Shown here one piece after another: positions 7,617 through 16,659 of a stretch of 64,000 bases of DNA. Numbering within the stretch: the stretch's first letter is position 1; each line of letters opens with the position of its first letter. The stretch lies in assembly GCA_041650635.1 (NCBI GenBank), contig JBAZKV010000001.1:58244-122243 (forward strand), given 5' to 3'. The notes below the pieces were generated by a model that saw nothing but the letters and a program-made list of their open reading frames with translations, ran no database searches and was not told the DNA's origin. Both the position numbers and the translations under genes were made by a program. This DNA is from Candidatus Margulisiibacteriota bacterium. GTDB taxonomy: Bacteria > Margulisbacteria > WOR-1 > JAKLHX01 > JBAZKV01.

Positions 7617-9263
7617 ATGGGCTTGTTAAGCAACAAGTCAAAAATCCTTATAGGCCTTGATATAAGCGGCGGCTATGTCCGCATGGCCCAGCTTAAGATC
7701 TCCGAAAAAGATACCCTTCTTGAGAACTACGCGGTGGTCGAAGTGCCCCAGGCCAAAGAGGGGCAGGACCGGATCTCCGTTCTTTCTTCCGCAATAAAAG
7801 AAGCCGCCGCCGGGTTTTCAAAAGACAAGAACAGAGAGGTCTTTGCCATGACCTCGGGGCCCGATGTCAGCATCAGAAGGGTCCTTTTGCCAAAACTCTC
7901 CGGCAAAGAGCTTGCAGAGGCCATCAAATGGGAGACCAAAACACATTTCCCGTTCCCTGTGGACAAGGTGGTCATCGACAAGTATGTGATGGGGCCTGCC
8001 CAAGACAAAGGCATTGATAAGCTTGACACCTGGTTAGTGGCCGCGCAAAAAGAACTTCTTGAAAAAAGCTGGGGCCTTACAGAAAAAGCCGGCCTTCCAA
8101 TAAAAGGCATCTCGGTGCCGCCCTTTGCCGCCTGGAACCTTTTGAGGACAGAGGGACAGTTAAAGGACTCAACTGTGACGGTCTTTATCAACATGGGAGC
8201 AGAAATAACAGGGATCAGTTTTTTTGACGGACAAAAACTTGATTTTTACAGGGAACTGTCGATAGCCGGCAATAATATCACCAACGCCATGGTAGGCCTT
8301 TTTGTTTCCGACAACTGGCAGATGAACATCAATTACGAACAGGCGGAAAAGATAAAAAGGCAGTACGGCATTCCCAAAGAAGGCACCGAAGAAAAGACTT
8401 CTGACGGAGTGCCTTTGTCCAATATCCTCCAGATAATGAAGCCGGTGCTAAAGAGGTTGATGAACGACATCTTAAGGTCCTTTGACTATTACAAGGAACA
8501 GTACAACAAGACCAGGATAGACCGGGTCATAATATCGGGGGGCTCTTCCAAACTGCTTAACCTTGCGGAATACCTGTCCTCGGGCCTCGGAATTAAGGTC
8601 GAAACGCTGAATAAACTTGTCAGCATAAAAGTCTCGGATAGTATAGATGCGAAACAGCTGGAGCAGGACCTGTCCCATCTCACTACCTCCATAGGGCTGG
8701 CGCTGTCCCGGGCAAAGGAGATCAACCTTTACTCCAGAAAAAAAGAAGCCCTGTCCCTTTCGCTCCCGTTTGACCTTGAAAGGTTTATCCCGGCTTTGTC
8801 GCTGCCGTCCCCTTCCGCCAAAGTCCCTGCGATCATCGCCTCCGCCGTCCTTGCGGTGTTCATTGCGGCGGCTCTGTTTACCGGCTACAACCTGGACAAG
8901 ACCATCAGTTTCTATTCAAAACAGCTCGAAGAAAAAAAGATCCTCCTGACCGACCTGAAACTGCTCTCGGAAAGACGGGCTATACTCTCAAAAATAGAAA
9001 AAGAACAAGCTCCTTTGAGGGGGATACTTACTGAACTCACCAACATACTGCCTCCTTCCGTAACGCTCAGCGGTGTTTCTTATGTGAACGCCTCAAAATA
9101 CCTTGTAATATCAGGTTCGGCACCCTCGGTACAATCGATAGGAACTCTGCTTAAAAACATAGAAGGCTCTTCAATGTTCAGTAAAACTATACTGATAGAG
9201 GCAAAAAAAAGCCCCAGCGGGGCGGAAAGCCTGTTTAATATGACCTTTGCGGTGGACCTGTAA
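7617..9263 (+). CDS. pilM: Fused PilM-PilN pilus alignment protein
   Basis: This 548-residue protein joins two normally separate pilus proteins. Residues 1-350 are PilM: an actin-like ATPase fold beginning KILIGLDISGGYVRMAQ, with phosphate-binding and GGSSKL-type motifs near residue 305. A hydrophobic span around residues 405-427 followed by a coiled coil and a ferredoxin-like domain (SVTLSGVSYVNASKYLVISG) is PilN. Together they link cytoplasmic motor parts to the periplasmic alignment complex. ATG 7617 is preferred over an upstream in-frame start inside the previous gene because PilM homology starts here. The stop is directly followed by the next ATG. Confidence 0.9.
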   Translation: MGLLSNKSKILIGLDISGGYVRMAQLKISEKDTLLENYAVVEVPQAKEGQDRISVLSSAIKEAAAGFSKDKNREVFAMTSGPDVSIRRVLLPKLSGKELAEAIKWETKTHFPFPVDKVVIDKYVMGPAQDKGIDKLDTWLVAAQKELLEKSWGLTEKAGLPIKGISVPPFAAWNLLRTEGQLKDSTVTVFINMGAEITGISFFDGQKLDFYRELSIAGNNITNAMVGLFVSDNWQMNINYEQAEKIKRQYGIPKEGTEEKTSDGVPLSNILQIMKPVLKRLMNDILRSFDYYKEQYNKTRIDRVIISGGSSKLLNLAEYLSSGLGIKVETLNKLVSIKVSDSIDAKQLEQDLSHLTTSIGLALSRAKEINLYSRKKEALSLSLPFDLERFIPALSLPSPSAKVPAIIASAVLAVFIAAALFTGYNLDKTISFYSKQLEEKKILLTDLKLLSERRAILSKIEKEQAPLRGILTELTNILPPSVTLSGVSYVNASKYLVISGSAPSVQSIGTLLKNIEGSSMFSKTILIEAKKSPSGAESLFNMTFAVDL

Positions 9264-10121
9264 ATGGGGACCGAGAGACCTTTCTGGCAAAAAGCGGCCG
9301 TGGCAGTCGTTGTTCTCTGTGCGCTTTTCTGGGGATATTATAACTTCTATTACAAAGCCAAGGCAAAAAAGATCTCCGACCTTAAACTGGCGCTTTTAAC
9401 CACCGACCGGGAAATAGAGCTGATAAAACCGGCCGATATTCTTCAGAAGGGAAAACTACCCGTACATGAAATGATCGAAAAGCAGCTTGCCCAGATAAGC
9501 GAAAAGATACCCAATGAACTGGAGATCCCCTATCTTCTTCAGGGCTTTATTGCCAACAGCGCAAAAGGCCTTAACATTCATTACGACCTTATCCAGCCCA
9601 TGGCCCCTGTCCAGGAGCAGAAATATAAAAGGGTACCGATCAAGGTCTCTTTTACCTGCGATTTTGACAGCCTCAATTCCTACATAATGAACATCGAAAA
9701 CCTGCCCATAACCATAAGGACAGATACTCTTGACATAAGCAAAGCCCCCTCCCCTCCTATGCTGAACATTAAAATGGACCTTTCTGCTTTTGTTTCATCA
9801 GGAGGCCCGGCAAAAGCCGGGACCGATACCCTTAGCCCCTACAAGGTGCATTTGACCGACCCCTTCTTTGCCGGAGGCATAAAGGCCCCTTCCGTTAAAA
9901 AGAGGACCGTGTCAGCATCCAGAAAACAGCCGGCAAAAAGAGCCCCAAAGCTCCCTGTATTTGCCGGAGTATTTGACGCCGGCTCTCTAAAAGCCTTTGT
10001 CGACGGGGAACTCGTTGGCGTGGGAGGCTCCGTAAAAGGTTATGAGGTCCAAAGCATTGAGCCCAAAAAAGTCATTGTAAAGAAATCCGGAAAGATATAT
10101 ACTTTGTTTTTAGGGAGGTAA
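9264..10121 (+). CDS. pilO: Fused PilO-PilP pilus alignment protein
   Basis: A 285-residue inner-membrane protein with one N-terminal transmembrane helix (about residues 10-28), a coiled coil and a PilO ferredoxin-like domain (about residues 70-175). A Lys/Pro/Ala linker around residues 205-230 leads to a short beta-rich tail ending GYEVQSIEPKKVIVKKSGK, the signature of the PilP/GspC homology domain that binds the secretin. No separate pilP is present, so a PilO-PilP fusion is the natural reading. It starts immediately after the pilMN stop. Confidence 0.85.
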   Translation: MGTERPFWQKAAVAVVVLCALFWGYYNFYYKAKAKKISDLKLALLTTDREIELIKPADILQKGKLPVHEMIEKQLAQISEKIPNELEIPYLLQGFIANSAKGLNIHYDLIQPMAPVQEQKYKRVPIKVSFTCDFDSLNSYIMNIENLPITIRTDTLDISKAPSPPMLNIKMDLSAFVSSGGPAKAGTDTLSPYKVHLTDPFFAGGIKAPSVKKRTVSASRKQPAKRAPKLPVFAGVFDAGSLKAFVDGELVGVGGSVKGYEVQSIEPKKVIVKKSGKIYTLFLGR

Positions 10122-10128
10122 CTGCTAA

Positions 10129-11472
10129 GTGGCAAACAAGCTCCTGTCCGGGTACCTGGCAGCCGTTATGCTAGTTGCTCTCGGCATATTTACTCCCTCC
10201 GTCTGTCAGGAACCTGTGGCGCAGCCGCTTCTTCCGATAAACGGGACAAAGCTCTCCCTTAACCTCAAGGATGCCCCGATCAGCTCGGTGCTTTCGGCCC
10301 TGGGACAGGAGGCCGGGCTCAATATAGTCACTGGAAAAAATATAACGGGCAAGGTCACGATCTCCTTAAAGGATGTGACCGCCTCCGAAGCCCTCTTTTC
10401 CATAATAAAAGCTTCCGGGCTCATTGCAAAAAAAGAAGGCGACATCATCAGGATAAATGCTCCCTATGAGCCTTCCTTGGGAGATGTAATAGCCAAAGAA
10501 AAGGGAGTGATAACCAAGACCTTTGTATCTAATTTTCTTTCGGCTGACGATGTAAGGGAAACGCTCAACAAACTCGGATATGAAGACACAAAGGTTATCT
10601 CCACCAAAGGCTCCAACATCATTGTCGTGGAAAGTTCAGCAAAGAATATAGCCAAGGTCTCGGGCATCATAAAGAAGCTGACGGCCACTCCTAACCAGGT
10701 GCTGGTAGAATCCCGCATAATGGAGATAACAGCCGGCAACGCGGCCACTCCTTCCACTCTGGGAATAAAAGGAAAATACACCGGCTCCACTTATACCGTC
10801 CAAACCGAAGGCACCGCCAACCCTGCCGCAGTCGGGGTCCCCGGGTTTTACGCGCATGTGGTCAGGGGAAATGCCGAGGCCTACCTGCAGGCACTAGAGA
10901 ACAAAGAAGGCTTTAACATGCTGGCCAATCCCAAGGTGATAGCGGTCAACGAAAAGCCCGCCAGCATAATAAGCGGATCAAAGCTGGGATATAAGACCTC
11001 GATAACCACACAGACCGGCACCATCCAGAACGTCGATTACCTTGAGGTGGGAACCAAACTGGAGTTTACCCCCTACATTTCAAGCGACGGCTCAATAAAG
11101 ATGGAGATCCATCCCGAGGTAAGCGAGGGCTCTATCACCACCGACGGCCTTCCGCAAAAGAACACGACCGAGGCCACAACTACCGTGATAGTTAGGGATG
11201 GGGAAACTATTATAATCGGCGGGCTTATCAAAAACAAGAGCAAAGAAACTTCCAGCGGGGTCCCCATTTTAATGGACATCCCCTTTATAGGGAACTTCTT
11301 CAAGAAGAAAGAACTTCTTTGGGAAAAGAAAGAGATCATCGCCATGCTGACGCCTCACCTCATAACCCCGAAAAAGATGAAAGAAATGGGGGCCGAGGTC
11401 GAGCGCATGTCGCGCCAGCAGACCGAAGCCAGGACTGGCGAGGAACCGGATGTCTGGTGGTGGCTTAAGTAA
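10129..11472 (+). CDS. pilQ: Type IV pilus secretin PilQ
   Basis: This 447-residue protein forms the outer-membrane gate through which the pilus passes. After a signal peptide (about residues 1-27) there is an STN-type domain (about 40-100), an N1/NolW-like domain (about 120-185) and the secretin core (about 190-425). The core carries the motif MLANPKVIAVNEKPA and the VPILMDIPFIGNFF signature. It is short because no AMIN domain is present. Translation starts at GTG 10129, preceded by GGGAGG. It is the last gene of the plus-strand cluster and ends 6 bp from the convergent oppF. Confidence 0.93.
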   Translation: MANKLLSGYLAAVMLVALGIFTPSVCQEPVAQPLLPINGTKLSLNLKDAPISSVLSALGQEAGLNIVTGKNITGKVTISLKDVTASEALFSIIKASGLIAKKEGDIIRINAPYEPSLGDVIAKEKGVITKTFVSNFLSADDVRETLNKLGYEDTKVISTKGSNIIVVESSAKNIAKVSGIIKKLTATPNQVLVESRIMEITAGNAATPSTLGIKGKYTGSTYTVQTEGTANPAAVGVPGFYAHVVRGNAEAYLQALENKEGFNMLANPKVIAVNEKPASIISGSKLGYKTSITTQTGTIQNVDYLEVGTKLEFTPYISSDGSIKMEIHPEVSEGSITTDGLPQKNTTEATTTVIVRDGETIIIGGLIKNKSKETSSGVPILMDIPFIGNFFKKKELLWEKKEIIAMLTPHLITPKKMKEMGAEVERMSRQQTEARTGEEPDVWWWLK

Positions 11473-11478
11473 TTCCTT

Positions 11479-12195
11479 CTAGAGCGAGTATTCTATCAGC
11501 GAGCTGGTATAGGGGTCTTTGGGACAATTGAGCAGATCTGCAGTTCTTCCTTCTTCTATCAGTTTTCCGCTCTTCATGACGGCTATCCTTGTGCAGAAGT
11601 CCTTTGCAAGGGCAATATCATGAGTGATGAACAGGTATGTCAGGCTGTTCTTTTTCTTAAGGTCCAGCAGCAGATCTATCACGGTCTTCTGCACTTCAAG
11701 ATCAAGAGATGATACCGGCTCGTCCAGAACCAGCAGACGGGGCTCTGTCAGCAGTGCTCTGGCTATGCAGGCCCTCTGGCACTGGCCGCCGGAAAGCTCA
11801 TGCGGATATCTGTGATACAACCCTGTGTCAAGCCCTACCTCCGTCAGTTTATTTGCGACCGCCCGTCTATGGGATGCAGAGGATGCTTTGTTGTGAATAA
11901 TTAGGGCTTCCATAAGGGAGTCCCCTATCTTTATCCTCGGGTCAAGGCTGGAGACAGGCTCCTGAAAGATCATCTGTATATTATCCCTGAAACGCCTTAT
12001 ATCCCTTGCCCCTTCAAAAAGAACTTCGCCTTTGTCAACTTCAATGAGGCGGCAGGCTGCTCTTGCAAGGGTGGTTTTCCCGCTCCCCGACTCCCCTATT
12101 ATCCCCAGGACTTCACCTTCTTCAACCTTAAGGCTGATGCCATCAAGGGCTCTGCTGCCTTTAAATTCCTTTGTTATATTCCTTAGTTCAAGCAT
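11479..12195 (-). CDS. oppF: Peptide-type ABC transporter ATPase (OppF/DppF-like)
   Basis: This 239-residue ATPase energises uptake by the oppABC system. Motifs are Walker A GESGSGKTT, the family signature LSGGQCQRACIARAL and Walker B LLVLDEPVSSLD. It is much shorter than standard OppF (~320-330 residues), lacking the C-terminal oligopeptide-type extension. I chose the ATG at 12195 because it begins MLELRNITKEF, the normal start of the domain; the longer in-frame start lies deep in oppD. It overlaps the end of oppD by 13 bases and is the last gene of the minus-strand run. Confidence 0.9.
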   Translation of the reverse strand: MLELRNITKEFKGSRALDGISLKVEEGEVLGIIGESGSGKTTLARAACRLIEVDKGEVLFEGARDIRRFRDNIQMIFQEPVSSLDPRIKIGDSLMEALIIHNKASSASHRRAVANKLTEVGLDTGLYHRYPHELSGGQCQRACIARALLTEPRLLVLDEPVSSLDLEVQKTVIDLLLDLKKKNSLTYLFITHDIALAKDFCTRIAVMKSGKLIEEGRTADLLNCPKDPYTSSLIEYSL

Positions 12196-12881
12196 TTCCC
12201 GTCCTTCATTTCGTAAATGCGGCTGCAATGCCTGGCAAGCAGAGGCCTGTTATGGGAGATCAAAAGAACGGACAAACCTTCTTTTGTCCTTAATTCTTCC
12301 AGCAGCAGCATAATATGGCGCTGGCTAATAACATCCAGCGCGCTGGTTATCTCGTCGGCTATCAGATAGCGCGCGCCGCAAAGCACTGCCATGGCTATCA
12401 TCACTCTTTGCCTCATTCCTCCGGAAAGCTCGTGGGCATAGCTTGCGTACCTCTTTGCCGGATCATTTATCTTTACCTTTGCCAGCGCCTCAACCGCCCT
12501 TTCTTTTGCCTCTTTTCTTCCCATGGAAAAATGATGCCTGAGGCATTCGGAAAGCTGGTCCCCGATGGTCAAGACCGGATTAAGAGTTGTGAACGGGTCC
12601 TGAAAGACCATCGAGATGCTTTTTCCCCTAAGCTGCCTGATCTCCTCTTTTGGAAGGCCAAGCAGTTGCCTGCCGTCCAGTTTTATGCTTCCCTTTACTA
12701 TCTTTCCGGGAGGCTCTATAAGCTGCATAAGGGAAAGACCCAGAGTACTTTTGCCGCAGCCCGAGGCTCCCGATAGGCCGACCATCTGCCCTTTTCCTAA
12801 AGAAAGGCTGGCCCCGTCTAGGGCTTTTACTGTCTCATTGTCGGAATAATAGTAAGTTGCAAGTCCTCTTATTTCCAGCAT
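12183..12881 (-). CDS. oppD: Peptide-type ABC transporter ATPase (OppD/DppD-like)
   Basis: This 232-residue ATPase has Walker A GASGCGKSTLG, signature LSGGMRQRVMIAMA and Walker B YLIADEITSALD, the last being typical of OppD/DppD. As with its partner, the C-terminal oligo_HPY-type region of full-length OppD is missing, so both nucleotide-binding subunits are compact. It starts 3 bases after the oppC stop and ends inside oppF. Substrate cannot be inferred from the ATPase. Confidence 0.9.
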   Translation of the reverse strand: MLEIRGLATYYYSDNETVKALDGASLSLGKGQMVGLSGASGCGKSTLGLSLMQLIEPPGKIVKGSIKLDGRQLLGLPKEEIRQLRGKSISMVFQDPFTTLNPVLTIGDQLSECLRHHFSMGRKEAKERAVEALAKVKINDPAKRYASYAHELSGGMRQRVMIAMAVLCGARYLIADEITSALDVISQRHIMLLLEELRTKEGLSVLLISHNRPLLARHCSRIYEMKDGKCLN

Positions 12882-12884
12882 CCC

Positions 12885-13697
12885 TTAGTTTTCCTTGGGG
12901 TCCGAGGCCCCTCTTATCCCTTCTCCGACAAAATAGATCGACAATACTGTCATAAAGATGAAGAGACCCGGCACCAGCGCCATCCATGGTGCAAGGCGCA
13001 GGTAGGCCTGCGAATCCTGGAGCATGTTGCCCCAGGAAGCATACGGCGGCTGGACCCCCATCCCGAGAAAGCTCAGGGCTGATTCGGTAAGGATGGCCCC
13101 CGCCATGCCCAGAGTTGCCGCCACAGTAACCGGAGCAAATGAGTTCGGAAGAATATGTTTGAAGATGATCCTTATGTCGGATGAGCCAAGACAGCGCAGG
13201 GCCTCCACAAAAGGCCTTTCCTTGACCGAAAGGAACTCGCCCCTTACCAGCCTTGCCACACCCATCCAGGATGTAAGTCCTATTACTATCATTACATTAT
13301 AGATATTAGGCGAGAGAACGGCCTGAACGGCAAGGATGAGAAAGATGGAAGGAAAAGCCAGCATCACATCCACAGATCTCATTATCACAGAATCCGCCGC
13401 CCCTCCGTAATAGCCCGCCAATGCGCCCAGCAGGGACCCGATAAGGACAGAGATCGATACCGCGACAAATCCAATGGTAAGTGAAACCCTGGCGCCGAAC
13501 AGGATACGGCTAAATATGTCCCTTCCGTAATCATCCGTACCCAGCAAATGCGCGGCGGATGGCGCCTCCAGCGCCGTATTTCCGAGTTCGTTTGGATCAT
13601 AAGGGGACAGCGCCGGGGCAAAAGCAGCCGCCAGGGCCATGAACAAAAGTATGGCGGCGCCAAACAGGGCCAGTTTATTTTTTTTGAACTTTTTCAT
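12885..13697 (-). CDS. oppC: Peptide-type ABC transporter permease (OppC/DppC-like)
   Basis: A 270-residue inner-membrane permease with an N-terminal transmembrane helix (about residues 8-30), a short periplasmic segment containing HLLGTDDYGRDIFSRIL, and five further helices. The EAA-like loop (EALRCLGSSDIRIIFKHILP) contacts the ATPase. The HxLGTDxxGRD motif is diagnostic of DppC/OppC. Its start overlaps the end of oppB by 23 bases. Confidence 0.92.
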   Translation of the reverse strand: MKKFKKNKLALFGAAILLFMALAAAFAPALSPYDPNELGNTALEAPSAAHLLGTDDYGRDIFSRILFGARVSLTIGFVAVSISVLIGSLLGALAGYYGGAADSVIMRSVDVMLAFPSIFLILAVQAVLSPNIYNVMIVIGLTSWMGVARLVRGEFLSVKERPFVEALRCLGSSDIRIIFKHILPNSFAPVTVAATLGMAGAILTESALSFLGMGVQPPYASWGNMLQDSQAYLRLAPWMALVPGLFIFMTVLSIYFVGEGIRGASDPKEN

Positions 13698-14655
13698 ATC
13701 TTATCCTTGGATCAGCCAGGGCATAGCAGACATCCGCCAAAAGATTTCCTATCACTATCAAAAAAGCCGAGAACATGACAACCCCCATAATCACGGGGTA
13801 ATTGCGCGAAAAGACAGCGGCCACACCAAGCCGGCCCATCCCCGGCCAGGCAAAGATGGTTTCAACTATAAAAGCCCCCCCAAAGAGTTCCGGCAGGCTT
13901 AGTCCTATCAAAGTTATCAGAGGAAGCAGAGCGTTCCTGAGGGCATGTTTAAATATAACTGTCCTTTCAAAAAGCCCTCTTGCCCTTGCAGCTTTTATAT
14001 AGTTTTGTGAAAGAGCCTCCAGCATGCTGGAGCGCACATACCTGGTTATCCCGGCAAGAGCGACGATCACCATTGTTGCAACAGGAAGCGCCATGTGCAA
14101 GGCAACATCTATGGCGCTTTTTAAAAATGAAGGGGTTTGAAGCGAGGGATCATACATTCCTCCCGCCGGAAGCAGGTTGAGTTTGACCGAAAAAAGCAGC
14201 ATCAGCATCAGCGCCAGCCAAAAGGACGGGATAGACATTCCAGCAAAAGAAATAACGGTCACAAGGTTATCGAACCAGCCCTTCTTCTTCGCCGCGGAAA
14301 GGACCCCCAGAGGCACGGCTATTAAAAGCGTTACCGCAAAAGAAGTCCCCATGAGCAGAAGAGTCGCCGGCAGTCTCTCGGCTATCACCGCCGACACAGG
14401 CCTGTTGAGCATGTATGCCGTGCCAAAGTCAAATCTTATCGCGTGCCAGAGCCAGTAAAAATACTGCACTATCAAAGGCCTGTCCAGTCCCCAGTTCTGT
14501 CTAAGCCGCAGGAGTTCCTCGGGCTTGACAGAAGGATCCGTCAGCATCGCGGTAGGATCTCCCGGAGCAAGGTGCATTATCAAAAAAGAGACCAGCGAAA
14601 CACCCAGCAAAAGAGGGATGAGGCTGATCAGGCGCTTGACAATATATCTTCTCAT
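13675..14655 (-). CDS. oppB: Peptide-type ABC transporter permease (OppB/DppB-like)
   Basis: A 326-residue permease with the classic opening MRRYIVKRLISLIPLLLGVS and the DppB/OppB motif APGDP, followed by LRQNWGLDRPLIVQYFYWL. There are six predicted transmembrane helices and an EAA loop near residue 225 (KAARARGLFERTVIFKHALR). Length and topology are normal. It overlaps oppA by four bases (ATGA). Confidence 0.93.
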   Translation of the reverse strand: MRRYIVKRLISLIPLLLGVSLVSFLIMHLAPGDPTAMLTDPSVKPEELLRLRQNWGLDRPLIVQYFYWLWHAIRFDFGTAYMLNRPVSAVIAERLPATLLLMGTSFAVTLLIAVPLGVLSAAKKKGWFDNLVTVISFAGMSIPSFWLALMLMLLFSVKLNLLPAGGMYDPSLQTPSFLKSAIDVALHMALPVATMVIVALAGITRYVRSSMLEALSQNYIKAARARGLFERTVIFKHALRNALLPLITLIGLSLPELFGGAFIVETIFAWPGMGRLGVAAVFSRNYPVIMGVVMFSAFLIVIGNLLADVCYALADPRIRYEKVQKK

Positions 14656-16232
14656 TTGGTGACGAACACCTTCTCTATGTTAAGGAACAATCCCGCCGGC
14701 CCGGGTTTTGAAAGCCCTCCCACTCTTTCTGATACCGCAACAACGGCCTTAGGGTACCAAAGAAAGAGATACGGCTGGTCCTCGGCTATTATCTTCTGCA
14801 ATTGAGAGTAGATCTTTTTGCGGCTTTCCCTGTCCATGGTGGTGCGGCCTTTTTCCAGAAGGCGGTCAATTTTCGGATTCTTGTATTTCACAAAGTTGAG
14901 CCCCGACGGGTACTGCGATGAGTGCCAGATGCTGTACTGGTCCGGATCTATTCCGAGCGACCAGCCTATTATGACGGCGTCAAAATCCTTGGGATCCTTG
15001 TTTGCGTTGAGTATCCTCAACATCGCGCTCCACTCCATAACGCGGATGTTCACCTTTACACCTATCTTTTTGTACTGCCATTGGAGGATGACGGCCGCTT
15101 TTTCTCTTTCCTTGTTGCCCTGGTTGACCAGGATGGTGAACTCCAGCGGTTTTGAGCCTTTTTTTCTTATCCCGTCCGGGCCCTTTTTCCAGCCGGCCCC
15201 ATCCAAAAGAATTTCCGCTATTTTTCTGTTAAGGGGATACTTTTCCACACTGCTTTCGTACGCCCAGGAGACCGGAGAGGACGGGCTGTAGGCGGCAGCG
15301 CCGGCGCCCAGAAAGATCAGGTTTATCAACTGCTGTTTATCTGTTGCATAAGCCAGCGCCTGCCTCACCCTCTTGTCAGAAAAGATCGGGTTGGCAAGAT
15401 TGAATCCCAGGTATGTGTAGGTTAGAGCCTCATACTCATAGACCTTTACCCTCTTCAGTCGCTTTATCCTGCCCACCTCTCTGGGCGGCACATCGCTTTC
15501 ATCTATCTGTCCCGACTCAAGAGCTATCAGCCTGGAATTTTCGTCCGGGATCATCCTGTAGATAATGGAAGAAAGGAGCGGAGCCCCCAGATGGTATTTC
15601 TCGTTCCTGACAAGAGTGGCGTGGTCGGAGGCCTTCCATTCCTTGAACTTGAAAGGCCCGGTGCCGACCGGCTTCTGGTTAAAGGACGAAGTGTTAAGGT
15701 CCTTTCCCTTTAACAGATGTGCCGGCAGTATTGACATCCCGGAGGATGCGAGAAAAGGGGCAAAGGGTCTTGGAAGGACCGCCTGTACAGTATAAGCGTC
15801 TATCACTTTGAACCTTATCGGTCTACCTTCAATTATATAATCGCTTCTTCTGACAGAATTCACTTTGGGATCAAGAATGGAATCAAAAGTGAACTTTACA
15901 TCGCGCGCGGTAAAGGAAGCCCCGTCGTGCCATTTAACGCCCCTCCTCAGAAAAAAGGTAAAGACCTTTCCGTCCTTTGAAACCGTCCATCTTTCTGCCA
16001 GGTCCGGCACGATCTCGAGTTTTTCATTGATCTTTGTAAGCCCGTTAAAGATCGGCCCCTCAACCGAGGAAGAGGCCGAGTCCGCCGACAGTATCGGATT
16101 AAGTATCGAGATCTCGCCTCCGAGGGCAAAGACAAGATCGCCTTCGAGATCTGCGGTCCTTCCGCAGACTGCGGCGGACAGTAGTATGATCGTGAGCCAG
16201 ATCGTTAAGATATTCTTCACTTTTACGCTCAC
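14652..16232 (-). CDS. oppA: Extracellular solute-binding protein, family 5 (OppA/DppA/NikA type)
   Basis: This 526-residue periplasmic binding protein delivers the substrate to OppBC. A signal peptide spans about residues 1-27; a Cys lies near its end (SAAVCG) but does not make a convincing lipobox. The family-5 pattern GLTKINEKLEIVPDLAERW followed by FFLRRGVKWHDG is clear, as is the later GTGPFKFKEW. Ligand could be oligopeptides, nickel or another small molecule. It begins inside the stop of the preceding pilin gene (four-base overlap), an unusual neighbour for a transporter. Confidence 0.92.
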   Translation of the reverse strand: MSVKVKNILTIWLTIILLSAAVCGRTADLEGDLVFALGGEISILNPILSADSASSSVEGPIFNGLTKINEKLEIVPDLAERWTVSKDGKVFTFFLRRGVKWHDGASFTARDVKFTFDSILDPKVNSVRRSDYIIEGRPIRFKVIDAYTVQAVLPRPFAPFLASSGMSILPAHLLKGKDLNTSSFNQKPVGTGPFKFKEWKASDHATLVRNEKYHLGAPLLSSIIYRMIPDENSRLIALESGQIDESDVPPREVGRIKRLKRVKVYEYEALTYTYLGFNLANPIFSDKRVRQALAYATDKQQLINLIFLGAGAAAYSPSSPVSWAYESSVEKYPLNRKIAEILLDGAGWKKGPDGIRKKGSKPLEFTILVNQGNKEREKAAVILQWQYKKIGVKVNIRVMEWSAMLRILNANKDPKDFDAVIIGWSLGIDPDQYSIWHSSQYPSGLNFVKYKNPKIDRLLEKGRTTMDRESRKKIYSQLQKIIAEDQPYLFLWYPKAVVAVSERVGGLSKPGPAGLFLNIEKVFVTK

Positions 16233-16654
16233 ATATTCGTCAATTCAAGCACTTTGCCTATCCCGCTCCTCTTATAGCCGGTTATCGTGTATCTCCCGGT
16301 TGCATCATCATATGTGTACATGATCTTGCCGGCGCTGTCTCCTTCCGAATAAGTCTTGCCCGTAAAAGGGTTCTTGGGAAGAGAAGCCATGTATTCTCCC
16401 GCGGCAAGATAGTTATCGTAAAGATTTTTAAGTGTTATGTCCTTTGCTATGGGATAAGTCTCGTTCTCCATGTTGTAGGATTCTACCCCGTATTGTACCG
16501 ACCTCATCACCGATCTTACCGCCGCTTCTTTTGCCTTGTCCTGAACTCCCATGAACGAAGGGACCAGAAATGCCGCCAGAATTCCTATGATGCCTATCAC
16601 TATGAGGATCTCGATCAGTGTAAATCCGCTGCTGCCATTCTTCAATCTTCTCAC
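16229..16654 (-). CDS. Type II secretion / pilus pseudopilin (GspG-like), pilin 3
   Basis: A 141-residue prepilin with leader MRRLKNGSSG and mature start FTLIEILIVIGIIGILAAF, keeping the conserved Glu. The head has GspG-like features (YPIAKDITLKNLYDNYL, LPKNPFTGKTY). It follows a GspF-like gene by 5 bases and precedes oppA with a four-base overlap. This pilin plus platform protein pair is separate from the main pilus cluster and may build a second filament or modify the first; no dedicated ATPase is seen nearby. Confidence 0.88.
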   Translation of the reverse strand: MRRLKNGSSGFTLIEILIVIGIIGILAAFLVPSFMGVQDKAKEAAVRSVMRSVQYGVESYNMENETYPIAKDITLKNLYDNYLAAGEYMASLPKNPFTGKTYSEGDSAGKIMYTYDDATGRYTITGYKRSGIGKVLELTNM

Positions 16655-16659
16655 CTCCT

